From the NCBI GenBank assembly GCA_016215445.1, contig JACRJL010000001.1, positions 62,001 to 126,000 of the forward strand: a stretch of 64,000 nucleotides of DNA, written 5' to 3'. Positions within the stretch are counted from its first letter, which is position 1; the number at the start of each line of letters is the position of its first letter. Shown piece after piece: positions 55,941-64,000 of the stretch. Both the position numbers and the translations under genes were made by a program. Under the pieces are notes generated by a model. That model was not told the origin of the DNA, did not search any database, and saw nothing but the letters and a program-made list of their open reading frames with translations. This stretch comes from Candidatus Roizmanbacteria bacterium (GTDB taxonomy: Bacteria > Patescibacteriota > Microgenomatia > UBA1406 > GWC2-37-13).

Positions 55941-56593
55941 ATAGATCCGGTTGACAGATTAATTGGAACCAATAGTTTAAACAGGAAAGTTACGACAGGC
56001 CTTAATATTCCGTCAAGCATCGATGAACCACCAAGCGGAATTATCAAAAGTAAAAGAAATAACATTCCGAATCTTTGTAATCCATACCATTCATGAGCTT
56101 TATCTTTTGGCAGAATTCCGCCGACAATATTAAAACCGTCCAAAGGATGGATTGGCAATAAGTTAAAAACTCCCAAAACCAAGTTCATCTGCATCATCGG
56201 GAGAATTATAAACATACCTATAGTAGTTAAAATACTTAGTTTAAATAATATTAACAATCTTAGGGTTATAGAAAGTATTATAGCCAAGATAAAGTTTGAT
56301 GTTGGGCCGGCGATTGAGATCAAAGCGGCGTCTTTACGGGGGTTTTTCAGGTTGTATGGATCAAATTCAACCGGTTTACCCCAGCCAAAACCGAAAAGAA
56401 GCAAAAAGAATATTCCCATAGGATCAATATGAGCTCGCGGATCTAGTTTTAGCCGCCCTTGAAGCCTTGGAGTTGGATCACCGAGATAGTCGGCCAGGAA
56501 AGCATGAGAAAATTCATGGACGGCAATGGCGAAAAGAAGAGAAATGATATAAACGGCAAAAAGAAGAGGATTCGTAAATAAATAAGATAACAT
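55937..56593 (-). CDS. Site-2 protease (M50) family protein
   Basis: AIAVHEFSHAFLADYLGDPTPRLQGRLKLDPRAHIDPMG; AGPTSNFILA. Confidence 0.95.
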   Translation of the reverse strand: MLSYLFTNPLLFAVYIISLLFAIAVHEFSHAFLADYLGDPTPRLQGRLKLDPRAHIDPMGIFFLLLFGFGWGKPVEFDPYNLKNPRKDAALISIAGPTSNFILAIILSITLRLLILFKLSILTTIGMFIILPMMQMNLVLGVFNLLPIHPLDGFNIVGGILPKDKAHEWYGLQRFGMLFLLLLIIPLGGSSMLDGILRPVVTFLFKLLVPINLSTGSI

Positions 56594-56635
56594 ATTATTG
56601 TTTTTGTAACTTTAATATGATATCATAAAACTCTT

Positions 56636-56923
56636 ATGAACGCTTGTTATCACTGCGGAAAAACAGTTCTTTACGGTAGATCACATACTCACCATCGAGG
56701 TGTTGCCGGTGGTCGTTGGAAAAAACGAGCACCCAAAACTCAAAGAATTTTTAAAGTCAATTTTATCCGCCTGGCTATTTTGGAAAGTGGCAAGGAAAAA
56801 CAAGTGAAACTTTGTGCTAAGTGTTTGAAGAGAGTCAGAAAAGACATGATTGATGGGGTTGAGCCGTTTCTTACCTTGGCAAATACAGGTACAAAAGCAA
56901 AAGCTCCTGCCGTAGTAAACTAA
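56636..56923 (+). CDS. rpmB: 50S ribosomal protein bL28
   Basis: CYHCGKTVLYGRSHTHHRGVAGGRWKKRAPKTQRIFKVN...LCAKCLKR. Confidence 0.93.
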   Translation: MNACYHCGKTVLYGRSHTHHRGVAGGRWKKRAPKTQRIFKVNFIRLAILESGKEKQVKLCAKCLKRVRKDMIDGVEPFLTLANTGTKAKAPAVVN

Positions 56924-57489
56924 ATTTCGTAGGGTTTGAGTTCGTCTCCAACTTCTTTATAAATAGGCTGATTTTGTTCCATTGACCTTTGAGTAAAAAC
57001 CTTTCCTTGCAGATGGTCTATTTCGTGTTGGATTATAGTTGCTTCAAAACCGGAAAACCATTTTTTGTGGCTTTTTCCATTGACATCAATATATTCCAGA
57101 TAAATCTTTTTTGCTCGTTTTACCGATCCCCAGATACGGGGAATAGAGAGACAGCCTTCTAATTTTACAGGTTGACGTCGTGATTTTTTTGTAGGGGCGT
57201 GATTCATCACGCCCTTTTTTTCGGGCGCAATAAATTGCTCCCCTACAGTCTTTATTATTTTCGGATTGATAAATACGTTTGTTTTGGCTTTTTCAGATGA
57301 TTTAATAATGAATAGAGACAGGTTTTGCCCGATTTGATTTGCCGCCAACCCGACTCCTTTCGGATCTTTTTGGGAGGAGAGGGTTTTTTCCATTTCAATG
57401 AGAAGATTTTTGATTTTTCCGTCAAGTTTGACAACAGGTTTGGTGGGCGAGGAAAGAATACTGTTTGGGACAGTTATGATTTTAAGCAT
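56920..57489 (-). CDS. def: Peptide deformylase
   Basis: GVGLAANQIGQNLSLFII; EGCLSIPRIWGSV; IIQHEIDHLQGKVF. Confidence 0.95.
   Translation of the reverse strand: MLKIITVPNSILSSPTKPVVKLDGKIKNLLIEMEKTLSSQKDPKGVGLAANQIGQNLSLFIIKSSEKAKTNVFINPKIIKTVGEQFIAPEKKGVMNHAPTKKSRRQPVKLEGCLSIPRIWGSVKRAKKIYLEYIDVNGKSHKKWFSGFEATIIQHEIDHLQGKVFTQRSMEQNQPIYKEVGDELKPYEI
57191..57246. repeat. REP-like composite palindrome inside def
   Basis: GTAGGGGCGTGATTCATCACGCCCTTTTTTTCGGGCGCAATAAATTGCTCCCCTAC: outer arms GTAGGGG/CCCCTAC with two inner hairpins. Confidence 0.85.
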
Positions 57490-57514
57490 AAGATATTATA
57501 CAATAAGACTTAGT

Positions 57515-58273
57515 ATGAAGTTATCCCTTTGTATTGCCACTTTTAACGAAGAAAAGAACATCCATTACCCGTTGGATTCGGCCTACGATCTTGTTGACGA
57601 GGTCGTCATAGTTGACGGTGGATCAACCGATAAAACAGTAGAAATCGCCAAATCCTACGGAAAAAAAGTTAAAGTAATTAGCACTGATAACCCGAAAATG
57701 TTTCATGAAAACAAGCAAAAGGCAATTGAAGCGGCCAAGGGAGAGTGGATCTTGCAACTTGATGCGGATGAAGAGTTGAGTCCAGAATTAAAGGAAGAGA
57801 TTAGGTCGCTGACGGGGCCTGTCTCGGATGGGAAAATTGCTTATTGGTTACCTCGAAAGAACTGGTTTTTAACAGGATTTTTGATGAAAGGTGGTCAGTA
57901 TCCGGATTACACGATCCGCTTATACAAAAACGGTGTTGCCAAATTTCCCTGCCGAGATGTCCATGAGAACGTTGAGGTTAAAGGAGAAGTAGGTTATCTC
58001 ACAAACCCACTTTTGCACTACGCTGACCCTGATTTTTCGCGTTATTTAATGCGTTGGGATAGATATACGAGTCTTGAAGTAGAGAAGATGGGTAAAGAAG
58101 CGAGGTTGGGATTTTTTAACTATGTTATTTGGAAGCCAAAGATTACTTTTCTCATGATGTATTTTAGACACAAAGGTTTTCTGGATGGATTCCCGGGATT
58201 TGTTTTTGCTCTTTTTTCTTCTTTGCGATTTATTGTGATCTATGTCAAATGGAGAACTAAAAATAAAAAATGA
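57515..58273 (+). CDS. GT2-family glycosyltransferase
   Basis: MKLSLCIATFNEEKNIHYPLDSAYDLVDEVVIVDGGSTDKTVEIAKSYG; LQLDADEELSPELKEEI. Confidence 0.95.
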   Translation: MKLSLCIATFNEEKNIHYPLDSAYDLVDEVVIVDGGSTDKTVEIAKSYGKKVKVISTDNPKMFHENKQKAIEAAKGEWILQLDADEELSPELKEEIRSLTGPVSDGKIAYWLPRKNWFLTGFLMKGGQYPDYTIRLYKNGVAKFPCRDVHENVEVKGEVGYLTNPLLHYADPDFSRYLMRWDRYTSLEVEKMGKEARLGFFNYVIWKPKITFLMMYFRHKGFLDGFPGFVFALFSSLRFIVIYVKWRTKNKK

Positions 58274-58283
58274 AAATTGAAGA

Positions 58284-59381
58284 CTATGTATTTACCTTGA
58301 ATTCGACTACTTCTCCATCTTTCATCTCATAATCTCTTCCGACAATCGCCACCAATCCTTGTTCTCGTGCTTTAGTCCAGCCGCTACTGGCAATGAATTT
58401 TTCATATGGGATAATATCGGCTTTTATAAAACCTTTTTCAAAGTCTGTATGGATTGTACCGGCTGCTTGGGGAGCTAAAGTTCCTTTTGGTATGGTCCAA
58501 GCCCGGGCTTCGAGTGTTCCGGCAGTCAAGAAGGAAATCAATCCCAAAGTTTCGTAGGCTTTTTTGATCAGGCGGTTAAGTCCCGATTCTTCAAGGTCAA
58601 ACTGTTTTAGATATTCTTTCTGTTCTTCATTATTAAAGGCGACAATTTCCGCTTCCATCTTGGCACAAAGATAGATAAAGCCTTTTTTGTCATTCTTAAC
58701 TTGTTTTAGAATCTCTTCGATTTTCTTTTCCGTTTCCTCCTTATTTTGCAGTTGGGATTCTGAGACGTTAAAAACATAGATAACAGGTTTTGAACTTAAA
58801 AGATTCAAAGGTTTTAAAACTTCTTTTTCTTCGTCGCTTATGGTTTGCGATCTGACAGGTATTCCTTTATTGAGGTTTTCTTTGACTTTTATGAAAACTT
58901 CCCAAGCGGATCTGGCCTCTTTTGAGGCGGCGTCTCCTTTTGGTTCTCTTTGCTTACTCAAAGTCTCAAGATCGGCTAAGTTTAGTTCGGTTTCAATGGT
59001 TTGCAGATCGTCCTGGGGGTTGATCTTTTCGGAAACGTGGACGACATTTCCGTCTTCGAAAAGCCTGACAACGTGAACGATAGCGCTAACTTCGCGGATA
59101 TGGGAGAGAAACTTATTTCCGAGCCCGGCGCCGGTTGAGGCACCTTTAACCAGTCCGGCAATGTCGTAAAATTCAACCACAGCCGGTACAATTTTCGTCG
59201 TGTTGACGATTTTTGCCAGGACAGGAAGACGTTCGTCAGGCACTTCAATAATTCCGACATTCGGTTCGATGGTGCAGAAAGGATAGTTGGCGACATTCGC
59301 CACCTGTTTTTTCAACAAGGCATTAAATAGAGTTGATTTTCCGACATTCGGCAGCCCGACGATTCCGATTGAAAGCTTCAT
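58284..59381 (-). CDS. ychF: Redox-regulated ATPase YchF
   Basis: GIVGLPNVGKSTLFNALLKKQVANVANYPFCTIEPNVGIIEVPDERL; C-terminal TGS-like region. Confidence 0.97.
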   Translation of the reverse strand: MKLSIGIVGLPNVGKSTLFNALLKKQVANVANYPFCTIEPNVGIIEVPDERLPVLAKIVNTTKIVPAVVEFYDIAGLVKGASTGAGLGNKFLSHIREVSAIVHVVRLFEDGNVVHVSEKINPQDDLQTIETELNLADLETLSKQREPKGDAASKEARSAWEVFIKVKENLNKGIPVRSQTISDEEKEVLKPLNLLSSKPVIYVFNVSESQLQNKEETEKKIEEILKQVKNDKKGFIYLCAKMEAEIVAFNNEEQKEYLKQFDLEESGLNRLIKKAYETLGLISFLTAGTLEARAWTIPKGTLAPQAAGTIHTDFEKGFIKADIIPYEKFIASSGWTKAREQGLVAIVGRDYEMKDGEVVEFKVNT

Positions 59382-59423
59382 AGGTATTTATTATATCAAT
59401 AATAAGGTTATATAATTAAGCCT

Positions 59424-60320
59424 ATGATAAAGAAGTTTATAAATGTCTTGGTTTTTATTTTATTTGTTTCCCTTGTCTATTTTTTATTGACAAAAAACCC
59501 CTACTTTTTTAAAAGTATAAACGAGATAACTGAAAATATTAAGCCGAAAATAAACCAGTTGATTACTTCAGAACTGAAAGTCGGCTCGACAGGTAATGAC
59601 GTTAAGATAGTTCAGATTGCTCTTGGATTAGATAAGACTATCTATCCTTCAGGAATTGTGAGTAGTTACTACGGTGTATTGACCAAGCAGGCAGTGGAAA
59701 ATTTTCAGAAGAAGTATGGATTGGCAGTAAATGGGTCAATGGACAGACTAACAGTTGACAAATTCAATGATATATATGGGATCAAAACACGAGAATACTA
59801 TCTTGATTTAGTTCCAACTCCAGAACTAGTTCAGTTAAATTTCAATAACAATTCTATTATCCCTAATCTGGAAGAGTGGGGGAAAGCGAAACAGATTTCC
59901 GAACACAGCTGGACTATGAATATAGGCTATGACGCTAAAATGGCTACCCCAGGGGAAATATTTGAAGCTTTAAATAATTACAGAATAAAGCATGGTCGCA
60001 ATTCGTTGAACTGGGATGATAGGTTGGCCAATTATGCTTCTCAAAGAGCTCAGTACTTTACAAGTATAGATAATCTAGATGAACACGCCGGTTTCAACGA
60101 ATTTTTGAAAAGCGAAGACAATGTAAGGAGCCTTGGTTATTATTGGTTGGGTGAAAATTCCTCCTTTGGTTACCGTCTTGAAGGCGTTCACCTTATTGAA
60201 TGGATCTATGCCGGAGATCAACCCCACAATGACAATCAACTTAATCCTGACTGGACTCACGTGGGAATAGGAGTGGATGGTTACCAGACTGATCTGATTT
60301 TCGCAGCTCAGCCAATTTAA
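59424..60320 (+). CDS. Peptidoglycan-binding plus CAP (SCP/PR1)-domain protein
   Basis: GSTGNDVKIVQIALGLDKTIYPSGIVSSYYGVLTKQAVENFQKKYGL; ALNNYRIKHGRNSLNWDDRLANYASQRAQYF...DWTHVGIGVDGYQTDLIFAAQ. Confidence 0.92.
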   Translation: MIKKFINVLVFILFVSLVYFLLTKNPYFFKSINEITENIKPKINQLITSELKVGSTGNDVKIVQIALGLDKTIYPSGIVSSYYGVLTKQAVENFQKKYGLAVNGSMDRLTVDKFNDIYGIKTREYYLDLVPTPELVQLNFNNNSIIPNLEEWGKAKQISEHSWTMNIGYDAKMATPGEIFEALNNYRIKHGRNSLNWDDRLANYASQRAQYFTSIDNLDEHAGFNEFLKSEDNVRSLGYYWLGENSSFGYRLEGVHLIEWIYAGDQPHNDNQLNPDWTHVGIGVDGYQTDLIFAAQPI

Positions 60321-62482
60321 GCTTTTCTACCGTATTTTTCTTTGGAGAGCTTAATGATTTTATCGCGGTTGTCATTTTTTAGGGCGGGCAGGGGAAGAGT
60401 TGTTGCTGGAAATGGAGCTGACATCATGCCGTCAATTGACAACTTCATCACTGTTTCGTATTTTCCAAGGGAAACCAAATCGCTTTCGGTATAAATTTCT
60501 CCGTATTCTTTGCTTAGTACATAGGCGTCACGGGCGCCGACGACAAATGAGATCAAAGTGCCGATGTTACCAAAAATCGCTCGTCTTACTTCTTCATCAA
60601 GTTGTTCAATATACTGGTTGGCCAGAGTCAAGGATAGTCTGTATTTACGGGCTTCAGAGAGAATTTTGATAAAAGACTGAGTGGCAAAGTTTTGAAATTC
60701 ATCGACATACATAAAAAAGTCTTTTCTTTCTTGTTCCTTGACAAAACTGCGGTTCATGGCAGCCAGCTGAATTTGCGTAATCAACATGGCACCGAGTAAA
60801 GCCGTATTATCTTCACCAAGTTTTCCTTGCGAAAGGTTGAGGATGAGAATTTTTCCGTCGTTCATGATCTGTTCAAGGTCGATCGAGGACTTGGTTTTGC
60901 CAATTATATTTCTGATCATTTTTGAAGTAACAAACTGCCCGACTTTGTTTTGGATAGGAGAGATAGCTTCGGCCTTGAGCCGATCTGGCATCTTAGCGTA
61001 TTCTTTTTCCCAGAAATCTCTCAAAACAGGATCGGTTAATTGACGGACGACTTTTTTTCGATACTCGACATTCGACAGTAAAGCCAGTATATCAACTAGC
61101 GTAGCGCCGGGCGCTTCAAGTAATGTCAGAATGACGTTTCTCAAAATATATTCGAGTCTTGGTCCCCAGCTATCCTTATAAAGTTTGTAAAAAATTGAGA
61201 CTATTCCCGATGCCACCAAGTCTTTTTGCTGTTTATTTTTTATTTCCAAAACGTTTAAAGAGAAAGGTCTTTCCGTGTCAAATGGTTCGAGATAAACAAC
61301 GTCATTGAGTCTTCTTTTAGGAATAAAATCAAGAATAGTTTCTGATAGATCTCCGTGGGGATCAATGATACCAACACCCCTGTCTTTTCTTATGTCATCA
61401 ATCGCCATATTGGCGATAAGGGTTGATTTACCAACCCCGGTTTTGCCGATTATATAGACGTGTTTTCTTCGATCTTCGGTTTTAATACCAAATATTTGAT
61501 TTTTATTTTTAAATTCAGTCTTGGCAAAGAAATTTATATCTTTTTTATGTTCGTCGGATTTATTATCGGCAACTGGCAGGTTTTCCGGCGGTTCACCGAG
61601 TAAAGTTTTTCCCCAGGCAATATTTTTTATTCCGGCAAGCAAATATCCAGGTGGGTGCCATAAAGTGGCTAGCTCCTGGGCGTTTAATATCTGATACTGT
61701 TTTTCAAAATAAGTAATCTTTCTTTCCTTGGTTCTTTGCAAAAACCAGTCCGGGAAAAAGATTCTTCTTTTAAAAACATACTGATTACCTTCTCCAAGGG
61801 AAAATGAGCCGAAAGTTCCGGCAAGCTGTGTCAGATAGGGGTAGGGATCGACTGCCTCTGTTGTCGAACCGACAAGAAGACGGACAACTGCCTTGCCGCC
61901 CTGAAACGATGCCTTTTTCATAATGAGCATTCTCTGCGGGTTTTGGCCGTATTTGGCAGCTGTTTCGTCATAGGAAAGTTTGTGGGCGGCGGCCACGGCA
62001 TTATCTGCCCAGGGAAAATAAGCAGGCGTGATGGCGATTTGGATCGCCATTTTTAGATTGGCCGGCTGTTTTGACAGAAAGCCCAAAAGAGCAGAAAGCG
62101 GATCAACGTCTTTGAAATCAAAGTAGGTTTTAGTTGGAAGATAAGTGTAGGAATTTAGCCCGACTTCGCCAAAGCTAAGCCGTTTAGATTTAAAAACCAG
62201 ATCCATGGGGTCGCTTGTTGTTTTAGCAGTTGAGGTCGGAAACGAAGAGGAAACCAAGCTGCTGACAAAAGTTTCCGTGGTTTTCGGAACAGTAACATAA
62301 AGATAGATAGTTTGGTTTAAAAGAAAGATTTCAAAGGCATAAGTTTTTGGTTTGACGAGCCATCTTTTCCAAAGTGGGACGTAAGGTTGGGGGAGAAGTG
62401 AGGCAAAGATCTGTGTTGCCGCTTCAATCGGCGTTTCGTCGTCTTTTGGGTTACGAATTTGTAAGTGGGAAAGCTCGCTCAT
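60317..62482 (-). CDS. TraD/TraG/VirD4-like or HerA-like P-loop ATPase
   Basis: VYIIGKTGVGKSTLIANMAIDDIRKDRGVGIIDPHGDLSETIL; FFMYVDEFQNFATQSFIKILSEARKYRLSLTLANQYIEQL. Confidence 0.88.
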   Translation of the reverse strand: MSELSHLQIRNPKDDETPIEAATQIFASLLPQPYVPLWKRWLVKPKTYAFEIFLLNQTIYLYVTVPKTTETFVSSLVSSSFPTSTAKTTSDPMDLVFKSKRLSFGEVGLNSYTYLPTKTYFDFKDVDPLSALLGFLSKQPANLKMAIQIAITPAYFPWADNAVAAAHKLSYDETAAKYGQNPQRMLIMKKASFQGGKAVVRLLVGSTTEAVDPYPYLTQLAGTFGSFSLGEGNQYVFKRRIFFPDWFLQRTKERKITYFEKQYQILNAQELATLWHPPGYLLAGIKNIAWGKTLLGEPPENLPVADNKSDEHKKDINFFAKTEFKNKNQIFGIKTEDRRKHVYIIGKTGVGKSTLIANMAIDDIRKDRGVGIIDPHGDLSETILDFIPKRRLNDVVYLEPFDTERPFSLNVLEIKNKQQKDLVASGIVSIFYKLYKDSWGPRLEYILRNVILTLLEAPGATLVDILALLSNVEYRKKVVRQLTDPVLRDFWEKEYAKMPDRLKAEAISPIQNKVGQFVTSKMIRNIIGKTKSSIDLEQIMNDGKILILNLSQGKLGEDNTALLGAMLITQIQLAAMNRSFVKEQERKDFFMYVDEFQNFATQSFIKILSEARKYRLSLTLANQYIEQLDEEVRRAIFGNIGTLISFVVGARDAYVLSKEYGEIYTESDLVSLGKYETVMKLSIDGMMSAPFPATTLPLPALKNDNRDKIIKLSKEKYGRKA

Positions 62483-62523
62483 ATATAAAATGATTATATC
62501 AGAAGACTGCTATAATAATTTTA

Positions 62524-64000
62524 ATGATAGGGAAGATATTTGACTTTTTTAAAAAAAGGCCGGGATTGGCCTTTCTTATTGCGATTTTGACAATAATTAC
62601 CGCTGTCAGTCTTAAACCTGGTTTTTATCTATTGGGTTGGGATAATTATTCCTCTTACTTTAATCTAAAAACCAACATTTTCCGGACCTTTTTTTCCACC
62701 TGGAGGGAATATAGAGGATTGGGAGTTCCCTCGGATGCCGAAGTAACCGACGTGTTTAGGCAAATATTTTATTGGATTACCAATTTATTCCTGCCTGAAC
62801 AGTTACTTGACCAGGTTTATTATCTATTGTCATTGTGGGTAGGTATTTTGAGTGCTTATGCAGTTTCCGATTTGATTTTCAAAAACTTTTTTTCCAAGGA
62901 CAGGGAAAAAACTGGTCAAGGAGCGGATCTATTTGCCGTTCTGGTATCTTTGTTTTATCTTTTCAACCTTAATACGCTTTCCATATTTGCGTCACCAATA
63001 ATACCCTTCACCAACAGATTTTATTCTATGCCTTTGACTATTTATCTTCTTTTTAAATTCCTTTATTCTGGCCGAAAAAAAAGAGATTTTTTATGGCTTG
63101 CTTTGGCTATCGTTGTTACATCGGGTAGTTATGTGACACCGACGGTTTTCATCACTTCGTTCGCCGCTTTTGGGTTACTTCTTTGGTTTATGACTGGTCT
63201 CAAAAAAACGATCATCTACTCGCTTATTTTTCTGTCGCTGAATGCATTTTGGCTCTTGCCATTTTTTAACTATACGGTAAAAAAATCACCTATCATACCG
63301 CTTGCCCGGACGTTCATAGAAATCAATGAGTCGACCTTAAACCAGCCAAAGTCCAACTTCAGTTTAGGCAAACAGGCAGCTCTATTCCCAAGCTTTTTTG
63401 ATATAAAGTTTCCTTCTCTTAACGGGGCCTCGCAGAATATTCATCCATTACTGGACGAGTACAACAAACCTTTCAATCAGAAAGTGTTTTTGATGTTTCC
63501 GATAATCTACACACTTGGCGGGATTCTTCTTATTAAGGACTGGAAGAAATACCGTAAGCTTTTGTGGATGCCGGTTTGGATTGTTTTGTTTCTATTTTTG
63601 TCGACCAAGCAGTATGGTCCTCTAGGTTTTCTTTACAGTTTTATGGATAAACACATACCGTTTTTTGGGATAATCTTTAGGATAGGGGACACGAAATTTC
63701 ATGCATACATCAACTTTGCCGGCAGCTTTCTTGCAGGGTATTTTATTTTAAGGCTATTGGAGTTTGTGAGGACAAAAAAGTCATATTTGATGCTTGTGTC
63801 CGTTATCTTTATTGCCTTTATTTATTATGTATTCTTATTCAGAAGCTATTTTACCGGCAACCTTATTAATTATGTTCTTTATGTAAAAATTCCGCAGGCA
63901 TATTACGACGTTGCCGAAAAAATAAATAAAGATCCCAATAAGTCCCGCGTTCTCCATTTGCCTTTCGACAGCTGGCACCATTATTGGAGATCTTATTCAT
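62524..64000 (+). CDS. Polytopic membrane protein (GT-C/YfhO-like architecture), partial
   Basis: Open frame from ATG 62524 (MIGKIFDFFKKRPGLAFLIAILTIITAVSLKPGFYLLGWDNYSSYF...) to the window end, with many TM segments; missed by the ORF track because it is truncated. Confidence 0.8.
   Translation, partial: MIGKIFDFFKKRPGLAFLIAILTIITAVSLKPGFYLLGWDNYSSYFNLKTNIFRTFFSTWREYRGLGVPSDAEVTDVFRQIFYWITNLFLPEQLLDQVYYLLSLWVGILSAYAVSDLIFKNFFSKDREKTGQGADLFAVLVSLFYLFNLNTLSIFASPIIPFTNRFYSMPLTIYLLFKFLYSGRKKRDFLWLALAIVVTSGSYVTPTVFITSFAAFGLLLWFMTGLKKTIIYSLIFLSLNAFWLLPFFNYTVKKSPIIPLARTFIEINESTLNQPKSNFSLGKQAALFPSFFDIKFPSLNGASQNIHPLLDEYNKPFNQKVFLMFPIIYTLGGILLIKDWKKYRKLLWMPVWIVLFLFLSTKQYGPLGFLYSFMDKHIPFFGIIFRIGDTKFHAYINFAGSFLAGYFILRLLEFVRTKKSYLMLVSVIFIAFIYYVFLFRSYFTGNLINYVLYVKIPQAYYDVAEKINKDPNKSRVLHLPFDSWHHYWRSYS

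Noticed and set aside
60317-62482. Integrated conjugative element suggested by the TraD/VirD4-like ATPase
   Set aside because: No relaxase, mating-pair or integrase genes nearby; such ATPases are common as lone genes in CPR genomes.

Overview
This 64 kb window looks like a Patescibacteria/CPR chromosome, probably Microgenomates-like (inferred from gene style; not tested). Genes are dense, the genetic code is standard, and many secreted or membrane proteins lack clear homologs. Two CDSs run off the window edges and are absent from the ORF track: a phage-tail-like structural protein at 1-1285 (-) and a polytopic membrane protein at 62524-64000 (+). Main blocks are: a TPR/OGT (GT41) glycosylation group beside the tail-like protein; a signalling block (orphan Cache sensor, receivers, PAS protein, solute-binding protein, hybrid-architecture histidine kinase); nucleotide kinases (two tandem NDKs and a TMK with an altered Walker A); tRNA-Arg(CCU) abutting a sortase; mreB and tagA; tRNA clusters; three GT4 glycosyltransferases; a RAYT transposase with flanking REP-like palindromes; and an approximately 11 kb cluster (44.5-56 kb) for a cohesin/dockerin-type surface apparatus. 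The strongest unusual signals are: (1) a complete tRNA-Leu(CAG) nested inside the D-loop of a second tRNA-Leu(CAG), flanked by complementary arms; (2) the membrane-anchored cohesin/dockerin/LPxSG/lysozyme-like cluster; (3) short palindromic repeats inserted in frame in essential genes (def, pth); (4) a tRNA-Arg whose 3' end lies 2 nt from the sortase ATG; (5) divergent gene pairs sharing very short intergenic regions with overlapping -10 boxes, consistent with leaderless transcription. All family names come from reading motifs; no database search was run.
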